In this document: positions 28,501 to 35,801 of the stretch, piece by piece | How the letters are laid out: each line of letters opens with the position of its first letter | Position numbering within the stretch: the first letter of the stretch is position 1 | Position numbers and translations under genes: made by a program | Notes under the pieces: generated by a model | Databases searched by the model: none | The model's input: only the letters and a program-made list of their open reading frames with translations | Told to the model about the DNA's origin: nothing | NCBI RefSeq assembly: GCF_013032005.1 | Contig: NZ_WQBE01000010.1 | Span: forward strand, 1-64,000 | Source: Ruegeria atlantica | Lineage (GTDB): Bacteria; Pseudomonadota; Alphaproteobacteria; Rhodobacterales; Rhodobacteraceae | Reading direction: 5' to 3' | DNA length: 64,000 bases

Positions 28501-29214
28501 CGCAGCGCCATCAAGCGCGTCGATCATGTGTTTTGCAAAGATGCTGCGTCCAAGTTCGACCTGCTCGAATGTATTCCGTCCCCTGGGCGTGGCTGGAATC
28601 ACCGCAACCTCGGCTTCGCCTATGCTCAATTCGCGTGCGAGTCGCGCAACTTCCTCGATGATGCGGTCATCCGTTGGCACGTTCATCAGTATTGCGCCAG
28701 GCTCGGCGGCATTTCCTGCTCCGCAGACATTGACGATAAAAGCGATCTTGACCCCTGCGATGTCGTTACCTGAAATCTGCTCCTCCAGAATTTCCCGAAG
28801 GCTGTCGAATTCCAAGTAGTTTAGTTCGGGTACAGGGTCGTAGTCGCTGGGAAGGATCAGAAGCTCGCCGGTGCTTGAAAGGGTGCCGTGGCCGCCAAGA
28901 TACACCACCACCGTGTCGTTATTCCTGATTTTTCTGGCAAAGCTGCGAACCGCGTTGCGCAGTCTATGTTCCGTCAGATGTGAACCATCTGCATCATCTG
29001 CCAGATGCAATTCGCTTTGTTCATCCAGATTTGCGACTACACTGAAGCGCTCAAAGATATCCTTGGCATCATCCGCGGCGAACTCAAGTTTGTCGAGCTC
29101 AGGGTGTTCGTAATTCTCAATCCCAGCAGCGAAAACAAGAAGCCGTGGCTCAGCCGCCTGACCATAAGACAGGCTCGGTGAGAGGAGCAATATCGTCAGC
29201 AGAAGACGTATCAT
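25600..29214 (-). CDS. Exported multi-domain caspase-like (C14) protein
   Basis: A 1204-residue protein with an N-terminal signal peptide (LLLTILLLSPSLSYGQA). Residues 22-290 form a caspase-like domain with the catalytic His109 (VVVYLGGHGTL) and Cys164 (AFIVNVCGAGNA), and the typical end TTGEIIGYVETAL. A second possible catalytic-site relic is at 462-513: YSGSEG where the His would be, then FDAPCGG with Cys511. A third caspase-like fold starts near 727 (RRVIIAPVGVETYLSPL). It has Arg818 for His (FSGRGDE) and Gln881 for Cys (AIYDTQFF). The C-terminal 180 residues look alpha-helical. Only the first domain should be active. The ATG overlaps the trypsin-like gene stop by four bases (ATGA), so the two are made together. 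Confidence 0.85.
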   Translation of the reverse strand: MIRLLLTILLLSPSLSYGQAAEPRLLVFAAGIENYEHPELDKLEFAADDAKDIFERFSVVANLDEQSELHLADDADGSHLTEHRLRNAVRSFARKIRNNDTVVVYLGGHGTLSSTGELLILPSDYDPVPELNYLEFDSLREILEEQISGNDIAGVKIAFIVNVCGAGNAAEPGAILMNVPTDDRIIEEVARLARELSIGEAEVAVIPATPRGRNTFEQVELGRSIFAKHMIDALDGAAAGVDGLLTTGEIIGYVETALKETLPRNDGFATDIVLGQTSRQRGSDHLKLGTALMGAAWAVQDSDISQILNDLALFHFDEVRGRNPEQSSRAHFRSLQLRILGRKINSFDAATEAETISRAALAESETEFLDLFSEGHASPVYASFADYLDALEADPDARILVLKMSNSFATNFPVADALALRFGRNKILSVTLPEFGTSTEKSMLLAEAGAYLGQSSANTPPLVVYSGSEGKPLSFDGDLGECELIYPWDRILAELRESNGAPFVFVFDAPCGGILKQQVPKDQMLLLTAGQPNGMTFTSNPPQQLGFSIATQNSLPMIARDGTSSILFKGILEKRTDAEIFEAIRLLHSNFNEFSPSDNWTPGEPLWQVAGSFDLLAPLVDSLAPLSEVASMAAQGCLDLDLATCVTLQNNVSDFSIFGILEDAARADMAGDIHSAAELYERSLAAIEALPENGETPGQAATQSAFDELSKSILSRMHDLTGSAARRVIIAPVGVETYLSPLIGDVPHALKDLEAYVIGLEQAVRLSARGAGGNVIEIEAIPALVPTTAEDIRRHISDLAQMTTDRPNDVILLVFSGRGDEQSGRRYLVTAGQEYISSDSELLEFSDFSQRLRDPYAYRFDLAELTDILADRWVLAIYDTQFFRPVLSDRRDVILEKHLYSSHPQISDLEPASTWSRVVPVEPHTLRQVHLWVDGRLTQAMTRRQACDPGVETVDIASPFAAAILRTFAQSNGGTYREFLRKLEEDDCIGSDRLPGSLVMQGDVDLPVFASGDGARFVQYFRNGQARIGSAVQAASYMAQGMLARHSEAEFALTAMALELANARLARRRTEIPGRSPAYWLAQARQRNTLASQVETSQMKALYWEINTRVYAEGGEFEQAREKLRAAPLEVLAKRGLSSLLIEFAEGSLRTQPIEVLTRVGERLEELEAATDGEIAGISLTAQRLEELILAERNRLSEGYRIRP

Positions 29215-30806
29215 CTCCGGATATCCAAGAGCTTATTGTCGATGAGAGTAGCGCTAGCCGGATGGCGGCGCAGATCCTCAATGATCGCAGTGGCCGGCAA
29301 GACCCGTTCGTGCACCTTCCAACTGGCCGATCGGCGTAACCCCGTGTCAGGCATGCCCTTGTTTAAGATGCCGACAACACATTGGTCGTTTTCGCGGTCG
29401 AAAACTGGTCCTCCGGAATTTCCACGGAAGGTGTCTGCCACAATCCCCATGCGTGGCTGGCCGCCCTCGCGAATGTCGTAGAACCTGCGCCAAGAAAGAA
29501 TTGCGGCGTTGGAGTCTTCGATGACATAGCTTTGGTCAAGCTCTGCAAGAACGGAAGAATGGTCTGATGTATCAATGAAGTCGGCTTCGACGTCGAGCCT
29601 CAAAAGGTCGAAGTCGCTGCCATCAAGAATCCGGAATGGAAATTCGACTCTCGCATTGTCATGTACCGTTGCCGGCCGTGCTTGAGGATAGCCGACCACA
29701 TAGATCGGATCTCCACGCTGAGGAGAGCCCTCGCGCAGGCATTGGGGTTTGGGAGCGACCTTGCGTCCGGGCAGCAATTCGGCCTCTGGTAAATGGGCGT
29801 CGTTGTCAGGTGGCACAATCCGAACCAGTGCATAGTCAAGCAAAACATTGTCGAAATCGCGCGCAATGATCCTGGGCCATTTGTCGAGTGCGGGAGCGAC
29901 CGGCATCGGGTCAATTTCCCGACGCACAACCGTGCCATTTGTCAGGTTTGGAAATTGCACATAACCGAACCAGACTTCGTAATGCTCAGGAGGCGCTTCA
30001 AAACAATGACCTGCCGTCAACACAAGATCTTCGGCAACCAGCACTCCGGTACAAACCGCACGGTTGCTGCCCGCCTTCGCAATGGCGACGACAGAGGCGG
30101 AATCTTCGAAGATGCGACTGTATCGCCATGCTGGATAATTGTCGACACGGCCATAGATCGCCTTGAACCCAGGCGTATCCGGGAAGAAATCTGCAATTGT
30201 TACGCGCAACCATCGCCATTCTCGAGCCAAGTTTGCACGTCCAGCGGAATCCGCTTGGGCATATTGTCTAAGGATATCGCTGACATTATCGAGCGTCCTC
30301 ACGCCAAGTGGGGTCGACCGGTCAAGAGTGTTGGTGGCAACATTCATTGCGCCGGGTGTCGAGGCCGCCTCAAATCCCGCGACAATCTGGCGGATGGGGG
30401 CGCCCCCTGACCCTTCCCCAATCGTTGAAAAAGGGACAAGTTCAGTCGCTTGTGCCGCCTCCGTCTGAACTTGGCGTTTTGCGACAACCCTGTACTCCTC
30501 TACTGTTAGGGACCCGGTTTCCCCAAGCGCGCCGCTTACTCCGAGAAGCACGCCAACGGCCATTGCTCCAATCCTATCCGGGTTTTCAACCAAGGCGACG
30601 GGCAATATCCTCTCCTCAGGTGAAAAGACATATTCGCCCGCCAGTTTTTCCAGAAAACGCCCGGTCACTTCACTTTCGGCAAATCGGTCACGCAACAGAC
30701 TTCGGGCGTCTTCGACACGCGAGGCCACATCTTCGACAGTTTGGGCGGTGGCTTGAGGTGCCACGATAATCGCAAAAAGAACGTATGTTAGCGCTTTAAA
30801 ATCCAT
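29211..30806 (-). CDS. Exported trypsin-fold serine protease
   Basis: A 531-residue protein with a signal peptide (FKALTYVLFAIIVAPQATAQ), a 200-residue N-terminal region of unknown fold and a C-terminal S1-type protease domain. The catalytic triad is visible: His in LVLTAGHCF, Asp in VLLDYALVRI and Ser in DTFRGNSGGPVFD. The start at 30806 is favoured by AGAGG just upstream; an upstream ATG would place ten odd residues before the signal peptide. The stop overlaps the caspase-like gene start, a strong sign of a two-gene operon. The long N-terminal region could be an inhibitory or sensing domain; that is a guess. The gene is divergent from a classical trypsin at 30884. Confidence 0.88.
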   Translation of the reverse strand: MDFKALTYVLFAIIVAPQATAQTVEDVASRVEDARSLLRDRFAESEVTGRFLEKLAGEYVFSPEERILPVALVENPDRIGAMAVGVLLGVSGALGETGSLTVEEYRVVAKRQVQTEAAQATELVPFSTIGEGSGGAPIRQIVAGFEAASTPGAMNVATNTLDRSTPLGVRTLDNVSDILRQYAQADSAGRANLAREWRWLRVTIADFFPDTPGFKAIYGRVDNYPAWRYSRIFEDSASVVAIAKAGSNRAVCTGVLVAEDLVLTAGHCFEAPPEHYEVWFGYVQFPNLTNGTVVRREIDPMPVAPALDKWPRIIARDFDNVLLDYALVRIVPPDNDAHLPEAELLPGRKVAPKPQCLREGSPQRGDPIYVVGYPQARPATVHDNARVEFPFRILDGSDFDLLRLDVEADFIDTSDHSSVLAELDQSYVIEDSNAAILSWRRFYDIREGGQPRMGIVADTFRGNSGGPVFDRENDQCVVGILNKGMPDTGLRRSASWKVHERVLPATAIIEDLRRHPASATLIDNKLLDIRR

Positions 30807-30819
30807 CAAAACCTCTGTT

Positions 30820-30847
30820 TTGATCGAAAGTATCAATATGATATAGT
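30820..30847 (+). promoter_or_regulatory. Candidate promoter for the trypsin gene
   Basis: TTGATC at 30820-30825 and TATAGT at 30842-30847 with a 16-base spacer resemble a sigma-70 promoter reading to the right. It lies in the 77-base AT-rich region shared by the two divergent protease genes, so both directions may respond together. Confidence 0.35.
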
Positions 30848-30883
30848 TTATGATTATTAATTTGATTCAATCAAGGGTGTATC

Positions 30884-31792
30884 ATGACTATTTATCTTCG
30901 GAATTCCCGCCTTTTCCCCCTGTGTCTCGCACTGACCTTCCAGGCCCAAATTGCCACCGCTCAACAAGACCGACCCATTGACCGCATCAAGGTTCAGACA
31001 GCGGAGATGCCGACCCCCAAGATTGTAGGGGGCGAACCCGCCGAGCCGGGCGCGTTTCCTTTCCAAGTTGCGCTCATAGCGTCGCATGTGGCCGAAGGGA
31101 GCGAGGCCTTCGGCCAGTTCTGTGGCGGCTCGCTTGTGGCCAAGGATTGGGTCCTGACTGCGGCACATTGTGTTCCTGCTACAGCTCCCGAGGAAGTCCA
31201 AATTTATGCAGGATCGCAAACGCTGCCCACGGGTAATGGTGCTGCTCCGGCCGGCGTACGCGTGGGGTTGGAACGTATCGTTTCGCATCAGGAATACGAT
31301 GCCGCGACTAAGGATAACGATATCGCGCTTCTGAAGCTTGAACGCCCGATCGAAATCCAGACGACGCAGCCCGCGACCGTTGACAATTTCTCTACAGCCT
31401 TAGCGGATGGCGCCGAAGTTACTGTCATTGGCTGGGGGCACACCTCGGAGGGCGGCCAAAGCACGCCGGTGCTGCAGGAAGTTTCGGTCGCATTGCAACC
31501 GAGGGACACCTGCGAAGAGAATTATGGCCAGTTCCTTAATACCTTACCCGGCGGAGCTCCGATCATCACCGACAATATGTTCTGCGCCGGCCGCCCCCAA
31601 GGCGGCGTCGATAGCTGTCAGGGTGATAGTGGCGGCTTTATCGGAATAAAGAGCGACAATAATGGTGATGGTTGGATTCAGTTTGGCATCGTGAGTTGGG
31701 GCATCGGCTGCGCTCGGCCGGAACTCTTTGGCGTTTATACAAATGTCGCCAATTACATCGACTGGCTTACAGAAGTTCAGAGCAACTTTTGA
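30884..31792 (+). CDS. Secreted trypsin (S1A) zymogen
   Basis: A 302-residue protein with a signal peptide (ending AQIATAQ), a propeptide of about 25 residues and a classical trypsin domain starting at the activation site PTPK-IVGGE. The triad is clear: His in VLTAAHCVPA, Asp in DNDIALLKL and Ser in GDSGG. The residue six before the catalytic Ser is Asp (VDSCQGDSGG), the S1-pocket signature for cleavage after Lys or Arg. Cleavage after Lys in the propeptide would thus allow self-activation or activation by a trypsin-like partner. Paired cysteines suggest disulfides and an extracytoplasmic location. It is divergent from the trypsin/caspase operon. Confidence 0.93.
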   Translation: MTIYLRNSRLFPLCLALTFQAQIATAQQDRPIDRIKVQTAEMPTPKIVGGEPAEPGAFPFQVALIASHVAEGSEAFGQFCGGSLVAKDWVLTAAHCVPATAPEEVQIYAGSQTLPTGNGAAPAGVRVGLERIVSHQEYDAATKDNDIALLKLERPIEIQTTQPATVDNFSTALADGAEVTVIGWGHTSEGGQSTPVLQEVSVALQPRDTCEENYGQFLNTLPGGAPIITDNMFCAGRPQGGVDSCQGDSGGFIGIKSDNNGDGWIQFGIVSWGIGCARPELFGVYTNVANYIDWLTEVQSNF

Positions 31793-31980
31793 GCACATCG
31801 GAAGTTCACTCAAATGATGCTGTGCAAGCTTAAGTAGAAAGCGTCTAGGTATTCAATCCCAGTATCTAGTGAGTTGGGTCTAGGATGAATCGACCTGGCT
31901 CTAATGTCCAGAGTGTACAGTTGTAGCCACAAGGAGTGGGACCGCACAGCGTCTTCAATCAACGCGCAATATTGTAGGCG

Positions 31981-32576
31981 GGTTCTGTCGCAAATTTTGT
32001 GGCGACAACATCAGTGGAGTTGGTGAGCCGGTTATCCCACCAGCTCCGGGAACTTCTGAAACGTGCGGATATAAAGCGTAATTTGGCCTTTGCGGATCAT
32101 GTGCGTCACATTGATTTCTATCGAGCATTGCCGCCGCCGAAGCGAAGGATTTGAACCTCAGCATTGGCCGAGTGCGTCTCTTCATGAAACGATGATCCTG
32201 TTCCACGATTTTGTTCAGGTATTTAGGCCTGACCATCTCGATCCGCATCGGACTCCCAAATCCTTTCAGCATCTTGTTTATGGCTTTGGTGCCAGCGGAG
32301 GTGGTCCCGCTTTTGTCGATAACAATCTTGCGCGGCTATCCGTTTACCTCAAACCCATAAGCGAAGAATAGCGTCACCATTTAGTTCAGCGTGCTGTGAC
32401 CCACCAGTACACCTCGTTCAAGCATGATCTCTTTTAGATCACGGTAAGGCACCCAATACCAAAAACGGAACAATCCAGTGAACGAACCACGTTTATTCAG
32501 AGTGAAGCAACACGACTTCCATTTTCGAACAGCAGTTTTGATTGGGCGTCAACAGCCAAAACTTAGCAACAGAGCC
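31981..32576 (-). mobile_element. Decayed IS6-family insertion sequence, inverted and internally deleted
   Basis: It is bounded by GGTTCTGTCGCAAATTTTG at 31981 and a sequence ending TTAGCAACAGAGCC at 32576, both IS6-type terminal repeats. On the minus strand the remains of a transposase are visible: LKEIMLERGVLVGHSTLN near the right end, and KGFGSPMRIEMVRPKYLNK, then VEQDHRFMKRRTRPML near the left. The total of 596 bases is about 200 short of a complete element and stops are present, so it is inactive. It marks the right border of the island whose left border is the plus-oriented IS6 remnant at 17072. Confidence 0.8.
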
Positions 32577-33193
32577 ATCTCAAACTTTCCTTAGAGCCGA
32601 AGCGGGTTTTGTAGTGATTTTAGGCACCCTTCCCTTTTTACGCTCATAATCTAATATTTTTGCTTGTTACTTTCGACACACTCTCAAATCCCATTTACAC
32701 CCGATAAGTATCCCTTATCAGGCTTAAATGGATTTACTCAGAAAACGGACGTCGGGCCCCTGCCCCGCTCCCGGATTGTGCCTCTTCTACCCTGAATCAT
32801 TGCGCCGGTCTTTTCGTACCTTTCAACGGATTTTTCTTACTTCACGGCGCCACAAATTGGTTACCTACCCGAGGAAATTGTTTTCTTTTGGAAGAAGTAA
32901 TGGGGAGAGAAGAGTTTTTCAGTTTTCTTCCAAATATTTCCAGATGGGTGCCCGGGCGTTCCAACCTGTTGATCGCTGAACGCGTGCTACAGCGGCGTGC
33001 CAGGACTTGGTGTTCCGGTGAAGGAATTGTCCATAGAGCTTCCTTCTGATGGTCACAAATTGGAAACTGCAGCTCTTCACGATCTTGCAGCATCAAGAAC
33101 AGAAGTGGCGACCTTGCCACGTGCCATGAATAGGGGACATACCCCCTCATGTAAGGAGCGAGCTTACAAAGGGGGTAATACCCCCCTGCCCTC
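32577..33193. other. Gene-free stretch with three small hairpins next to yoeB
   Basis: No coding region is supported. At its right end lie three consecutive inverted repeats: GGGG-ACATA-CCCC at 33133-33145, GTAAG...CTTAC at 33151-33167 and GGGGG-TAATA-CCCCC at 33171-33185. They sit immediately 3' of the yoeB stop on the minus strand and may act as transcription terminator or RNA-stability elements. No T-run follows, so this is uncertain. Confidence 0.4.
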
Positions 33194-33460
33194 TCAATAA
33201 TGGAACCTTAACTGTGCGAGTTCGAGTTCCTGGGCATCTCCCTTGCCGCTTACGCGATAAACTATGCGATCTTCTTTGGTGATCCTGCGTGACCACCAGC
33301 CGCTGAGATCACCCTTTAGCGGCTCAGGCTTACCAACACCTTGGAATGGCGTTCGCATCGTCTGCTTGATCATGTCGTTAATGCGCTGATGAATCTTTGG
33401 ATCAGCCACCTGCCAGTGCAGATAGTCTTCCCAGGCCTGGTCCGAGAAAACTAACTTCAC
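33194..33460 (-). CDS. yoeB: YoeB-family toxin (mRNA interferase)
   Basis: An 88-residue RelE-fold toxin of the Txe/YoeB family, which cleaves mRNA on the ribosome. It has the family N-terminus MKLVFSDQAWEDYLHWQ, the segment PEPLKGDLSGWWSRRITKEDRIVYRV and the C-terminal His-Tyr (FHY) that contributes to catalysis. The start overlaps the antitoxin stop by four bases, the usual antitoxin-toxin coupling. It lies beside the partition and replication genes, where such modules stabilise plasmids by killing plasmid-free cells. Complete and apparently functional. Confidence 0.93.
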   Translation of the reverse strand: MKLVFSDQAWEDYLHWQVADPKIHQRINDMIKQTMRTPFQGVGKPEPLKGDLSGWWSRRITKEDRIVYRVSGKGDAQELELAQLRFHY

Positions 33461-33708
33461 TCGATGAGATCTCGTTTGTCACCCTTGCCAGCATCCAACT
33501 GAGCAATAGATGCACGCAGGCGCGTCGCGTTGTTGGGCGTCGACAGAAGATGCATTGTCTCCTGAATCGAGTTCCAGGTCTCCAAAGATACCATTACGAC
33601 GGATTCACGGTTCTTGCGTGTCACCACAATTTCTTCAGCGTCATTGATAACGCGATCCATGACACCTTTGAGCTCTTTTCGAGCGTCGGTGTACGTCATG
33701 ACATCCAT
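33457..33708 (-). CDS. yefM: YefM-family antitoxin
   Basis: An 83-residue Phd/YefM-type antitoxin with the N-terminal DNA-binding part TYTDARKELKGVMDRV and the segment EIVVTRKNRESVVMVSLETWNSI. The C-terminal region would wrap the YoeB toxin. It precedes yoeB with a four-base overlap. The operator-like pair TGTACA/TGTACG lies just upstream. This antitoxin with its toxin would repress their own promoter, as known for the family. The start could be three codons further in (MTYTDAR). Confidence 0.92.
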   Translation of the reverse strand: MDVMTYTDARKELKGVMDRVINDAEEIVVTRKNRESVVMVSLETWNSIQETMHLLSTPNNATRLRASIAQLDAGKGDKRDLIE

Positions 33709-33727
33709 GTTTTAAGCTCCTCTTGAG

Positions 33728-33747
33728 TTGTACAGTATATTGTACGG
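33728..33747. promoter_or_regulatory. YefM-YoeB operator
   Basis: TGTACA at 33729-33734 and TGTACG at 33741-33746 are separated by six bases and lie 20 bases upstream of yefM. TGTACA is the core known to be bound by YefM in Escherichia coli, so autoregulation here is likely. Confidence 0.65.
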
Positions 33748-33803
33748 GCTTCGATGAATGTCAAGTTTTGTGCTTCTACCAAAAATTTTGGGCTCTTCGC
33801 TTT

Positions 33804-34000
33804 AGTCTAGACTATGCTAGATGTATCTAAAGATATCTAGATAAATATTAATGTAGACTTGTTGACACTTGTTTTTTATCGGCAATTTTGTACTTATGTG
33901 GTGAAGTCTAGACCTAGCTAGACTAAGCTAGATGTATGGTTGTCTAGCAACAGAAAGGTAGATCATTATTTATCTATCTATCTTCATCTAGCTAGAGCGA
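33804..34000. repeat. CTAG-rich repeat array upstream of parA, candidate centromere
   Basis: About ten CTAG tetramers within 200 AT-rich bases. Two copies of the palindrome GTCTAGAC (33805-33812 and 33906-33913) are each followed by GCTAGATGTAT (33816-33826 and 33927-33937), so the array is partly a direct duplication about 100 bases apart. CTAG is normally rare in proteobacterial DNA. The position just before parA fits a parS-type centromere or the autoregulatory operator of the partition operon. A TTGACA at 33862 could be the -35 box for parA. Confidence 0.5.
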
Positions 34001-34051
34001 GATTTCTCTGCATAGATTGATCCAAAGGCAGGTAATAGCAGGAGCAAAAAA

Positions 34052-34726
34052 ATGTCCGTAATCTCTTTCGCCACTTCAAAAGGTGGTGCTGGCAAGACCA
34101 CGGCTTGCATCGTTTTGGGGACGACGTTCGCAGACCAACTAAAAGTCAGCATCATCGACGCAGATCCCGCACACAGGGTGAACAGATGGGCCGAAAAGGG
34201 TCCGTATCCCAAAAGCATTACAGTGATCAAATGCGCCGACGAAAATAGGATCATGGATGTGATCGAAGCTGAGCAGGAAAAATCGGACGTCGTTCTGGTC
34301 GATCTAGAAGGCGTGGCATCTAAACTAAACAGCTACGTGTTTTCTATGTCTGACCTTGTGATCGTACCGACAGGTGACGAGCAGCAGGATGTCGAGGACG
34401 CAATCCTAACACTGAAGCAGATCAAACTGGATAGCCGGGCATCGCGACGCGATATTCCAGCCAAAGTACTGTTCGCACGCACAAAAGCAGCAGTTAAATC
34501 GCGGCTGGAGAAGAAGCTGAATAAGCAAATGCGGGACAATGTCGATTGCTTCGAGGCTGAGCTTAAGACACGAACAGCATTTTCCAGCATTCACAATAGC
34601 GGCGGCAACTTGGATAGTCTGCCAAGTGATGTGAGTGGCGTAGACAAGGCAAAGGAAAACGCCCGGGAGATCGCCAAAGAAATCATCGCGACCTTCCAGC
34701 AGGCGAAGCAGGAGGCCGTGGCATGA
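34052..34726 (+). CDS. parA: ParA-family partition ATPase
   Basis: A 224-residue small ParA/MinD-type ATPase with the deviant Walker A motif KGGAGKTT (about residues 10-17), the Walker A' region SIIDADPAHRVNRW and a switch region DVVLVDLEG. It lacks an N-terminal helix-turn-helix, so it belongs to the short type-Ib-like class, in which the partner protein binds the centromere and represses the operon. It would move plasmid copies apart on the nucleoid. The next gene overlaps its end by four bases. Upstream lies the CTAG-rich array; downstream is the Rep_3 origin, so this is a replication-partition cassette. Confidence 0.9.
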   Translation: MSVISFATSKGGAGKTTACIVLGTTFADQLKVSIIDADPAHRVNRWAEKGPYPKSITVIKCADENRIMDVIEAEQEKSDVVLVDLEGVASKLNSYVFSMSDLVIVPTGDEQQDVEDAILTLKQIKLDSRASRRDIPAKVLFARTKAAVKSRLEKKLNKQMRDNVDCFEAELKTRTAFSSIHNSGGNLDSLPSDVSGVDKAKENAREIAKEIIATFQQAKQEAVA

Positions 34727-35094
34727 ACGAGCGCAATGATCTCGATTTCGGAGCTCTGAAGGGCCCTGTCAAACCAAAACCGGTCGAACCGGAAGGGCAG
34801 GGGGCCGTTGTTGAACAATGGCCGTCAAGAAGCCCGGCATCGGCACCTGTGGCCCCTGTGGAGCGTCAAAGTAAGCCAAAAGTGTCTCTCGAAGCTCAGG
34901 TCTCCATTCGCGGCCCTCACGAGATCATAGAGCGGTTCAAAGGCAGCTGTCAGGTGGGTCGCGCTCGACTTTCATACTACGACAAGATCGCGGGCCTTCT
35001 AGACCTGGAAGACAAGTTGCTCGAGTTAGAAATTGGTGGGCGCAACGCGGAACCGATGGATATCCTTTTGGAGCTAATCCAGCGGAGTAGATGA
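34723..35094 (+). CDS. Putative ParA partner / centromere-binding protein
   Basis: A 123-residue protein whose ATG overlaps the parA stop (ATGA). The first 60 residues are proline-rich and probably disordered (KGPVKPKPVEPEGQG). The C-terminal half is helical (VSIRGPHEIIERFKGSC, then YDKIAGLLDLEDKLLELEIG). No ParB nuclease-like motif is present. The size and coupling to a short ParA fit the small partner proteins of type Ib partition systems. Recognition rests on position, so the function is a likely inference. The C-terminal part may form the DNA-binding dimer. Confidence 0.65.
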   Translation: MNERNDLDFGALKGPVKPKPVEPEGQGAVVEQWPSRSPASAPVAPVERQSKPKVSLEAQVSIRGPHEIIERFKGSCQVGRARLSYYDKIAGLLDLEDKLLELEIGGRNAEPMDILLELIQRSR

Positions 35095-35419
35095 TGGATA
35101 GATACTCGGCTCAGTAGGGCAGGGCCTTACATTTTTCACAGTAAGACGCCTAGGTTGAGATTTTCTGGGCGTTTTCATTTTTAAGACCGTTTATGCCATG
35201 AGGGAATTTCAAGCTCTGTTGGCAGCCGTTCAGGCGTTTGGACAGAGCGCTTCTCTAGCTATCCTTTGAATACAGCTCAACGATCTTGGCCAATTTCAGA
35301 ATAGTGACATTTTGCGAGCTCCCGAGTTTCATTTTTTGATCGTGAGGGTTTCTGGCTGGCCACTTGGTCATGAGATGCTACCCTCTCAATGTTCCAAACA
35401 TTTCAATGCAGAATGCAAA
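35095..35419. other. Gene-free stretch before the iterons
   Basis: No protein gene is supported. TAAGACGCCTAGGTTGAGATTTTC near 35143 gives no clear hairpin. The sequence leads into the first iteron at 35420 and is probably part of the origin region. Confidence 0.35.
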
Positions 35420-35741
35420 AGTGAAGAATTTAGGAGTCTGTGGGGCGGTCCCACTGTCGTCTTAGTTCCAAGCTCTCCCTTCTATCTTATTCTAAGATTC
35501 AAGATTCAAGAGCGATTACATAAATATTTTCAAAGGCTTATCGACTTAAATGTGAAGGATTTAGGTGGTTGAGTGAAGGATTTAGGAGAATCCGGCGTTT
35601 TCTGTGAGGCTTTTAGGAGCTTTCTGTGAAGTTTTTAGGAGTACCTCCAAGAGTTATCCATAGGCTGTATGCCAACTATGAAGAAATTAGGAGCCACTTT
35701 CTGTGAAGGATTTAGGACTCCTAACTATGAGGTTTTTAGGA
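35420..35741 (+). repeat. Direct iterons of the plasmid origin (eight copies)
   Basis: Sixteen-base repeats with consensus TGTGAAGGATTTAGGA start at 35420, 35551, 35572, 35603, 35625, 35677, 35702 and 35726. Variation is mainly at bases 7-10 (GAAGGAT, GAGGCT, GAAGTT). A DnaA-box-like TTATCCATA is at 35654-35662. The array lies just before the Rep_3 initiator gene, the standard arrangement for an iteron-controlled plasmid origin, and the Rep protein is expected to bind here both to start replication and to control copy number. Confidence 0.9.
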
Positions 35742-35801
35742 TTACTGTGAAAATGGAATATTGTGTTTTCATTTTTATGCGACTCACTCTAAGCTGCGGG
35801 T

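Noticed and set aside
33133..33185. CRISPR-like repeats in the hairpin cluster after yoeB
   Set aside because: Only short, different inverted repeats without regular spacers; no CRISPR array was found in the window.
35420..35741. CRISPR array
   Set aside because: The 16-base repeats are irregularly spaced and next to a Rep_3 gene, so they are iterons.
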